Assembly: GCF_005083345.1 (NCBI RefSeq)
Contig: NZ_CP034888.1
Span: 1 to 64,000, forward strand
Source of the DNA: Buchnera aphidicola (Aphis nasturtii)
GTDB lineage: Bacteria; Pseudomonadota; Gammaproteobacteria; Enterobacterales; Enterobacteriaceae
Reading direction: 5' to 3'
Length of the DNA stretch: 64,000 nt
Translations under genes and position numbers: made by a program
Part shown: piece after piece, positions 57,944 through 64,000 of the stretch
How the letters are laid out: each line of letters opens with the position of its first letter
Position numbering within the stretch: position 1 is the stretch's first letter
The notes under the pieces: model-generated
Told to the model about the DNA's origin: nothing
The model's input: only the letters and a program-made list of their open reading frames with translations
Database searches by the model: none

Positions 57944-59806
57944 TTAATCATCTAAAAAACTACGCAATACTTCTGATCTACTTGGGTGACGTAGTTTTCT
58001 CAATGCCTTTGCTTCTATTTGTCTTATTCTTTCACGGGTAACATCGAATTGTTTCCCAACTTCTTCTAGAGTATGATCTGTATTCATATCGATTCCAAAA
58101 CGCATACGTAGAACTTTAGCTTCACGAGCTGTTAGACCTGATAATACATCATGTGTAGCGGATCTTAAGCTTTCAGATGTCGCTGAATCTAATGGAAGTT
58201 CCAATGTCGTATCCTCTATAAAGTCGCCTAAATGGGAATCGTCATCATCTCCTATAGGTGTTTCCATAGATATAGGTTCTTTAGCTATTTTTAAAACTTT
58301 TCTAATTTTATCTTCAGGGATTAACATTTTTTCAGAAAGTTCTTCAGGAGTAGGTTCTCGACCTGTTTCTTGAAGTATTTGTCTAGAAATACGATTAAGT
58401 TTATTAATAGTTTCTATCATATGCACGGGAATACGAATAGTACGTGCTTGATCTGCAATTGAACGAGTAATAGCCTGTCGAATCCACCAAGTTGCGTAAG
58501 TTGAAAATTTATATCCTCTACGATATTCAAACTTATCAACTGCTTTCATTAAACCAATGTTACCTTCTTGAATTAAATCTAAAAACTGTAACCCTCTATT
58601 AGTATATTTTTTCGCGATAGAAATAACTAATCTTAAATTTGCTTCTACCATTTCTTTTTTTGCTCTTTTGGCTTTTGCTTCTCCAATAGACATTCTTTTA
58701 TTAATATCTTTTACTTCTCCAATGGTTAATCCTGTTTCTTTTTCAATATTACTTAATTTTTTTATACTTAAAAGAATTTTTTCTTCAATTTTTTGTATTT
58801 TTTCAGACCAAGGTTGATTTAAATTTTTTTCTTTTATTAACCAATTGATATTTGTCTCATTGCCTGAAAAAATTTTTATAAAATTTTTTTTTGGCATTTG
58901 ACATTCTTCAATACATAATTGCATTATTATTCTTTCTTGTGTTCTAACTCTTTCCATCATATTACGCATGTTATTCACTAAATGATCAAATTGTTTTGGA
59001 ACTAATCTAAATTGTTTAAAAATTTCTGAAAGATTATAAATTTCTAGTAATGAATCCTTATGTTTTCTATTTTTAATTTTAATCATATTACTGGTATTAG
59101 TATATTGTATACGTAATGCAGAAAATTTTTCGTTTGCTAATTCAGGGTCAATACTATTGTCTTCATCTTCTTCATTTTCTTCATCTTCTTCATCTTCTTC
59201 ATCTTGATCGTGTATTGCACTGTTAGCAATCTCATCTAATAATTCAGCTCCTAAATGCATATTGCTATGGGTAGAAGGTAACAGTTCTTCTGCATTAGGA
59301 TCAACAAAACCTATTACTATGTCAGATAATCTTATTTGACCAGTTTTAATGCGATCATATTGCTCTAGAAGATAAGTAATAGCTTCTGGATATTCGGATA
59401 CTGAAGATTGAACTTGATTAATTCCTTCTTCAATACGTTTTGCTATATCAATTTCACCTTCTCTCGTAAGTAATTCAACAGTACCCATTTCTCTCATATA
59501 CATCCGAACCGGATCAGTTGTTCTTCCTAATTCAGATTCAACACTTGATAAAACTTGAGTCGCTGCTTCCACTGCATCTTCATCTGTGTCTGTATTTATT
59601 TCATTTAAAATTAAATCATCTGCATCAGGTGCTTCTTCGACGACTTGAATTCCCATATCATTAATCATCTGAATAATGTCATCGATTTGTTCGGAATCAA
59701 TAATATCTTCTGGAAGATGATCATTAACTTCGGCATAGGTTAAATACCCTTGCTCCTTACCATGTGTAACAAGCAGCTTAAGTTGTGACTTTGGGTTTTG
59801 CTCCAT
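57944..59806 (-). CDS. rpoD: RNA polymerase primary sigma factor RpoD (sigma-70)
   Basis: Housekeeping sigma factor. It has 620 residues against 613 in E. coli. Region 1.1, an acidic spacer (rich in Glu/Asp around residues 198-216), region 2 ([43 protein letters not shown]) and region 4 ([40 protein letters not shown]) are all intact. Last gene of the rpsU-dnaG-rpoD macromolecular synthesis operon, 133 bases after dnaG. Confidence 0.98.
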   Translation of the reverse strand: MEQNPKSQLKLLVTHGKEQGYLTYAEVNDHLPEDIIDSEQIDDIIQMINDMGIQVVEEAPDADDLILNEINTDTDEDAVEAATQVLSSVESELGRTTDPVRMYMREMGTVELLTREGEIDIAKRIEEGINQVQSSVSEYPEAITYLLEQYDRIKTGQIRLSDIVIGFVDPNAEELLPSTHSNMHLGAELLDEIANSAIHDQDEEDEEDEENEEDEDNSIDPELANEKFSALRIQYTNTSNMIKIKNRKHKDSLLEIYNLSEIFKQFRLVPKQFDHLVNNMRNMMERVRTQERIIMQLCIEECQMPKKNFIKIFSGNETNINWLIKEKNLNQPWSEKIQKIEEKILLSIKKLSNIEKETGLTIGEVKDINKRMSIGEAKAKRAKKEMVEANLRLVISIAKKYTNRGLQFLDLIQEGNIGLMKAVDKFEYRRGYKFSTYATWWIRQAITRSIADQARTIRIPVHMIETINKLNRISRQILQETGREPTPEELSEKMLIPEDKIRKVLKIAKEPISMETPIGDDDDSHLGDFIEDTTLELPLDSATSESLRSATHDVLSGLTAREAKVLRMRFGIDMNTDHTLEEVGKQFDVTRERIRQIEAKALRKLRHPSRSEVLRSFLDD

Positions 59807-59939
59807 AGGAAAATATCCAAATTTTTGTTAATATAATGAATATTAATTGACTACTTAGTCAATAATTAATATATAGAATTATTTTAATTTTAAGGTATAC
59901 TATATAATGATTTTAATAGAAAAAATAAAAAATTATTCA

Positions 59940-61673
59940 CTATTTTTTAATTGTTTTGTTAATAGACCAAATTTCTTTTTTTTCATTTATCGTAAGTCCG
60001 TGAATTCTTTCTTTTGCAATTAAATATTCTTGTCTTTTTTCAAGATCTTTTTTATATATACTTTTTAATAAATCTAAAAAAACATGTTTAATTTTTTCTT
60101 CCACTATCATATGGTCTAAAGTTGATAAAGTTTTTAAAATATTAATTATTTTACTATTTCTATAAAATTCTAGTAATTGACCCGTATTAAAATTTGGGTT
60201 TTTTAAGCATGTTTTTAAAATCTCTAAAAAAATAGGAATTCCTTTTGTTTTTGAGTTTTTTAATTTTTTTGTTGAAGTTACTAAATTTGACAAATTAGGG
60301 TTTTGAATAAGTAATCCTATAAGAGTTCGCATTAAAGTTGGTTTACTTTTATATTGTACAATTTTATTGTTTTGTTTTTGTTGATGTAAAAATTTTTCAA
60401 ATTGGTAGTCATCTAAAATTCCTATTATTCGTGCTAATATTTGTCTTAAATAAATTCGTATTGTATCGCTAGGTATAGAATTTATTAAAGGTAGTGCACG
60501 TACACTTAGATAAAATTTATCATCGTTAGATGATAAATCAATTCCTTTTAAAATATTTTTAAAAAAAAATTTAGACATTGTAAGAGCATATTTAATGCGC
60601 AATTGAAAATTTTTAGCTCCTTCTTTTTTAATAATACTGTCTGGATCTTCATTTTCAGGTAGTATTACAAATTTTACAGTTTTTTTATCAGATATATATG
60701 GCAATGTAATTTTTAAATTTCTCCAAGCAGCATTTCTACCGGCCTCATCACCATCGTAACAGTATATAACTGTATCAGTATTGCGAAAAAGTATTTTTAT
60801 ATGTTCTTTTGTAATTGACGTTCCTAAAGAGGAAACTACATAATCAATTTTATTTTGTGTTAACATAATAACATCAATATATCCTTCAACAACTAAAAGA
60901 TATTTTGGTTGTAATTCTTTCTTTTTTACTTGATATAATCCGTAAATTTGTTTGCCTTTATAAAAAATATTTGTTTCAGTCGAATTTATATACTTTGGAA
61001 GAGTTTTTTGTATTGTTCTCCCTCCAAAACCTATAGTTTTTCCGTATTTATCATGTATAGGAAATATTATTCTACCTTGGAAAGGATCGTATATTTTTTT
61101 TTTTTTATTAATAGAAATAATTTTATTATTTAACAGTTCTATTTCTAATTCTTTTTTTATATTGAATTGCTTAGAAAACAAATCCCAAGTAAAACTTGCA
61201 AAACCAATACAAAAAAATTTCATCATATTTTTACTAACACCCCTACGAGTCAGATACTCATAAGCAGCGCTATTTAAAATTAAATTTTTTTGATATAATT
61301 TTGATATTTGATCGGTTAATAAATATAATTTTTGTTTTATAAAATAATCATTTTTTTTAGATGTTACATTTTTTTCAAATGGTATTGAAAGCCCATGTAT
61401 CAAAGAAAGCTCTTCAATACTTTCTAAAAAATTTAAATTTTCATAGTTTATTAAAAAATCAATTACATTTCCATGTGTATTACATCCAAAACAATAATAA
61501 AATTGTTTTTCATAACTAACAGTAAATGATGGTGTTTTATCGTTATGAAAAGGGCAATTAGTTTGATAATTTTTACCTATTTTTTTTAATTTTATTCGTG
61601 TATTAATAACATCAATGATATTTGTTCGAAATAATAAATCATTGATAAAGTATTTAGGTATTTTTCCAGACAT
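59940..61673 (-). CDS. dnaG: DNA primase
   Basis: Makes RNA primers at the fork. It has 577 residues against 581 in E. coli. The N-terminal zinc site has Cys40, His43 and a CFGC pair ([11 protein letters not shown]...YYCFGC). The TOPRIM core [11 protein letters not shown] and [14 protein letters not shown] is intact, and the C-terminal DnaB-binding domain is complete (ELLEFYR-like [20 protein letters not shown]). The lysine run in [12 protein letters not shown] is encoded by 13 consecutive A in frame (61106-61094). Confidence 0.97.
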   Translation of the reverse strand: MSGKIPKYFINDLLFRTNIIDVINTRIKLKKIGKNYQTNCPFHNDKTPSFTVSYEKQFYYCFGCNTHGNVIDFLINYENLNFLESIEELSLIHGLSIPFEKNVTSKKNDYFIKQKLYLLTDQISKLYQKNLILNSAAYEYLTRRGVSKNMMKFFCIGFASFTWDLFSKQFNIKKELEIELLNNKIISINKKKKIYDPFQGRIIFPIHDKYGKTIGFGGRTIQKTLPKYINSTETNIFYKGKQIYGLYQVKKKELQPKYLLVVEGYIDVIMLTQNKIDYVVSSLGTSITKEHIKILFRNTDTVIYCYDGDEAGRNAAWRNLKITLPYISDKKTVKFVILPENEDPDSIIKKEGAKNFQLRIKYALTMSKFFFKNILKGIDLSSNDDKFYLSVRALPLINSIPSDTIRIYLRQILARIIGILDDYQFEKFLHQQKQNNKIVQYKSKPTLMRTLIGLLIQNPNLSNLVTSTKKLKNSKTKGIPIFLEILKTCLKNPNFNTGQLLEFYRNSKIINILKTLSTLDHMIVEEKIKHVFLDLLKSIYKKDLEKRQEYLIAKERIHGLTINEKKEIWSINKTIKK

Positions 61674-61693
61674 AAATTTTTTATAATAGAATT

Positions 61694-61713
61694 CCGTTCT
61701 TTTAAAAGAACGG
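61694..61713 (-). terminator. Perfect palindrome between rpsU and dnaG (attenuator-like)
   Basis: CCGTTCTTTT (61694-61703) followed immediately by its reverse complement AAAAGAACGG (61704-61713). In RNA a stem with a small loop forms, about 30 bases after rpsU. E. coli has an internal terminator at the same place that reduces dnaG relative to rpsU. Confidence 0.65.
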
Positions 61714-61742
61714 TTGTTTATTTTTTATATTTTTAACATATT

Positions 61743-61958
61743 TTAATACATTCGTATTCTTTTTGCATTTTCTCGCGTCAGTTTTTTTGCTAAACGTTTT
61801 ATAGCAGAAGCTTTAGCACGCTTTCTTTCAGTGGTAGGTTTTTCATAAAATTCTCTTCTACGTATTTCTGCTAAAATACCAGCTTTTTCACAAGATCTTT
61901 TGAAACGACGTAATGCAACATCAAATGGTTCATTTTCACGTACTTTTATTATTGGCAT
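61743..61958 (-). CDS. rpsU: 30S ribosomal protein S21
   Basis: Small basic protein near the anti-Shine-Dalgarno region of the 30S subunit. It has 71 residues, the same as E. coli: [27 protein letters not shown] and a very basic C-terminus. First gene of the rpsU-dnaG-rpoD operon. It is divergent from tsaD across 237 bases of AT-rich DNA in which I see no clear operator. Confidence 0.97.
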   Translation of the reverse strand: MPIIKVRENEPFDVALRRFKRSCEKAGILAEIRRREFYEKPTTERKRAKASAIKRLAKKLTRENAKRIRMY

Positions 61959-62195
61959 TCAATATTTACCTCAATTATATAATTTATATTAGATTTATGG
62001 TTATAGTGTTTAAATTAATCATTGAATAAGCGTTATTTTTTATAGAAAATAAATCCTATCTTAATTAATATTATATTGTAAAGTATCATCTTTTAAATGG
62101 AATTATTTTTTTATAAGTAAATTTATTTTTCATGGTTTAATTTTATTTTATTATTCAGTTTTAAATTATTTAATATCAAATGAATAGGTATAGAA

Positions 62196-63212
62196 ATGAA
62201 AGTATTAGGTATTGAAACATCTTGTGATGATACTGGTTTAGCTGTTTATGATAACGCTCAAGGTTTATTAATAAATGAATTATACAATCAAAAAAAAATA
62301 CATGCTAATTATGGCGGAATTATTCCTGAGTTAGCATCACGTGAACATTCAAAAAAAATAATTTTTTTGATAGATAAAATTTTTAAAAAAATAAATATGA
62401 AGAAAGATATTAATCTTATTGCATATACTGCGGGGCCTGGTTTAGTTGGTTCTTTATTAGTTGGCGCAACATTTGCTTGTTCTTTAGGTTTTGCTTTAAA
62501 TATTCCTGTTTTACCTATTAATCATATGGAAGCGCATTTATTATCACCAATGTTAGAGTGTAAGTCAATAACATTTCCTTTTATTGGATTATTGGTATCT
62601 GGTAAGCATACTCAAATTATTGCTGCTTACAAATTAGGAAAATATGAAATTCTTGGTAATTCATTGGATGATGCTGCAGGCGAAGCTTTCGATAAAATAT
62701 CAAAGTTATTAAATTTAAAATATCCAAATGGTCGTGAATTATCTAATTTAGCAGAAAAAGGTATAAAAATGAATTTACAATTTCCTCGTCCTATGAAAAA
62801 TCATTCTAATTTAAATTTTAGTTTTTCAGGATTAAAAACTTTTACTGCTGATATGATTAAAAATAAAAATTTAAATTTTCAACAAAAAGCAAATGTTGCA
62901 AAAGCCTTTGAAGATGCAGTGATTGACATATTGTTGATTAAAACACAAAAAGCTTTGCGTCAAAAAAAATGGAGTAATTTAGTTATAGCCGGAGGTGTAA
63001 GTGCAAACAAATTATTACGTAAAAAATCGGAAGTGATGATGAGAAAAGTTTTTAATGGAAAAGTGTTTTATGCTTCTTCAAAATTTTGCACAGATAATGG
63101 TGCAATGATTGCTTATTTAGGATCATTATATTATAACAAAAAAAATTTTTCTTCTTCATTAGAAATTTTAGTTAAACCAAAATGGTCTTTAGATAATTTA
63201 TCTGTATTGTAA
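62196..63212 (+). CDS. tsaD: tRNA threonylcarbamoyladenosine transferase subunit TsaD
   Basis: Transfers threonylcarbamoyl to A37 of ANN-reading tRNAs with TsaB, TsaE and TsaC. It has 338 residues against 337 in E. coli. The metal-binding HMEAH (His110, His114) and the ATP-binding GIETSCDDTG, TAGPGLVGSLLVG and VAGGVSANKLLR-like (IAGGVSANKLLR) motifs are conserved. It is divergent from rpsU, as in E. coli. The 3' end faces ribB across 22 bases. Confidence 0.98.
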   Translation: MKVLGIETSCDDTGLAVYDNAQGLLINELYNQKKIHANYGGIIPELASREHSKKIIFLIDKIFKKINMKKDINLIAYTAGPGLVGSLLVGATFACSLGFALNIPVLPINHMEAHLLSPMLECKSITFPFIGLLVSGKHTQIIAAYKLGKYEILGNSLDDAAGEAFDKISKLLNLKYPNGRELSNLAEKGIKMNLQFPRPMKNHSNLNFSFSGLKTFTADMIKNKNLNFQQKANVAKAFEDAVIDILLIKTQKALRQKKWSNLVIAGGVSANKLLRKKSEVMMRKVFNGKVFYASSKFCTDNGAMIAYLGSLYYNKKNFSSSLEILVKPKWSLDNLSVL

Positions 63213-63234
63213 TAAAGCAGAATTTTTTGAAAAT

Positions 63235-63873
63235 TTATTTGTTTTTAATATATAGAATTAAATCTTTTATAGTTAATACCGTCATTTTTTTTTCTTTTGA
63301 AAATTTTATAATTTCAGGTACACGAGACATTGATCCATCTTTATTAGTAAGCTCACAGATTACTCCAGCTGGTTTAAAACCAGCGAGTGAAACTATTTCA
63401 ATAGCTGCTTCTGTATGACCAGCTCTTGCTAAAATCCCCCCTGGATCAGCTCTTAAAGGAAATACGTGACCTGGTCGATTCAAATCACTAGGCTTAGCAT
63501 CATCTGCTATAGCTGTTTTTATAGTTGTCAATCTATCTTGAGCTGAAACACCTGTAGAAACACCTTTTGAAGCTTCTATTGTAACTGTAAATCCTGTTCG
63601 ATAAGTACTTGTATTATTTTTTACCATCATAGGTAAATGTAATTTTTTACGTTTAGATTCTGTTATGCATAAACATACAATACCACTACCGTGCCGAATT
63701 GTTAAAGCCATTTGTTCAACTGTCATGTTTTCACACGCAAAAACAAGATCTCCTTCATTTTCTCTATTTTCATCATCGAGTATTATCACCCCTTGTCCAG
63801 ATTTAAGAGCTAATATTCCTTTTTTTACACGTTCTATAGGGTTTCCAAATTCACAAAGTAGTTTATGATTCAT
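63235..63873 (-). CDS. ribB: 3,4-dihydroxy-2-butanone 4-phosphate synthase
   Basis: Makes the four-carbon precursor of riboflavin from ribulose 5-phosphate. The ATG at 63873 gives [19 protein letters not shown], aligned with the E. coli start, and 212 residues (E. coli 217). An in-frame TTG at 63891 would add six residues with no better ribosome-binding site. The metal/active-site stretch [27 protein letters not shown] and [10 protein letters not shown] are intact. No FMN riboswitch is recognisable in the 127 bases upstream within the window. Confidence 0.95.
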   Translation of the reverse strand: MNHKLLCEFGNPIERVKKGILALKSGQGVIILDDENRENEGDLVFACENMTVEQMALTIRHGSGIVCLCITESKRKKLHLPMMVKNNTSTYRTGFTVTIEASKGVSTGVSAQDRLTTIKTAIADDAKPSDLNRPGHVFPLRADPGGILARAGHTEAAIEIVSLAGFKPAGVICELTNKDGSMSRVPEIIKFSKEKKMTVLTIKDLILYIKNK

Positions 63874-64000
63874 TTTGAAAATCTTATTCAATTAAGCTAG
63901 TGAATAAATCATTTTAAAACAATTGTATATATAAAATAACTTACAAAGTAAATAATTACATTATATCTTGAATACAAGTTAAGAGCAATCTTAAAATATA

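Overview
The window is ordinary chromosome of a Buchnera-type (aphid endosymbiont) gammaproteobacterium. The evidence is a very AT-rich sequence (roughly a quarter G+C), proteins that match Escherichia coli products almost position for position, gene blocks in E. coli order from which individual genes have been lost, many lysine/asparagine-rich stretches and long A or T homopolymers, and no transposase, integrase, prophage, CRISPR array, toxin or restriction gene. About 59 protein genes and 5 tRNA genes fill it, most gaps are short, and no pseudogene was recognised.

Layout. 1-142 is an origin-like stretch with one consensus DnaA box and a 16-T run. 218-8852: mnmG and the complete F1Fo ATP synthase operon atpBEFHAGDC. 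8940-13862 (minus): gyrB, dnaN, dnaA. 14235-17994: rpmH, rnpA, yidD, yidC, mnmE. 18018-18090: tRNA-Phe. 18216-20335: groES-groEL behind a sigma-32 type promoter, followed by efp. 21277-23128 (minus): dnaC, dnaT, rsmD. 23257-25340: ftsY and rpoH. 25444-28696 (minus): glmS, glmU. 28854-33035: yigL, metR (minus), metE. 33195-35163 (minus): purH, hupA. 35571-47359 (minus): rpoC, rpoB, rplL, rplJ, rplA, rplK, nusG, secE. 47571-47897 (minus): tRNA-Thr(GGT), -Gly(TCC), -Tyr(GTA), -Thr(TGT). 48040-49098 (minus): murB. 49214-55866: metF, argE (minus), argCBGH. 56008-57838: yibN, secB, cysE. 57944-61958 (minus): rpoD, dnaG, rpsU. 62196-63873: tsaD and ribB (minus).

How the genes fit together. The window holds much of the core information machinery: replication initiation and elongation (dnaA, dnaN, gyrB, dnaC, dnaT, dnaG, hupA), RNA polymerase with both of its sigma factors (rpoBC, rpoD, rpoH), and translation genes (rpl, rps, efp, tRNAs, and mnmE/mnmG/tsaD for tRNA modification). 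It also holds protein export and folding (secB, secE, ftsY, yidC, yidD, groESL), peptidoglycan precursors (glmS, glmU, murB) and energy supply. The biosynthetic genes are those expected of a nutritional symbiont: methionine (metE, metF, metR, cysE) and arginine (argE, argCBGH), plus purH and ribB.

Regulation looks sparse but not absent. Visible elements are a sigma-32 promoter for groESL, a possible Shine-Dalgarno-masking hairpin before rpoH, attenuator-like hairpins at rplL-rpoB and rpsU-dnaG, and one strong sigma-70 promoter before the tRNA cluster. ARG boxes, MET boxes and an FMN riboswitch were looked for and not seen. I found no previously undescribed multi-gene system here. The points most worth checking are small-scale: slippage-prone poly(A) tracts inside essential genes, an acceptor-stem mismatch in tRNA-Gly, a cysteine-free rhodanese, and the rpoH leader hairpin.
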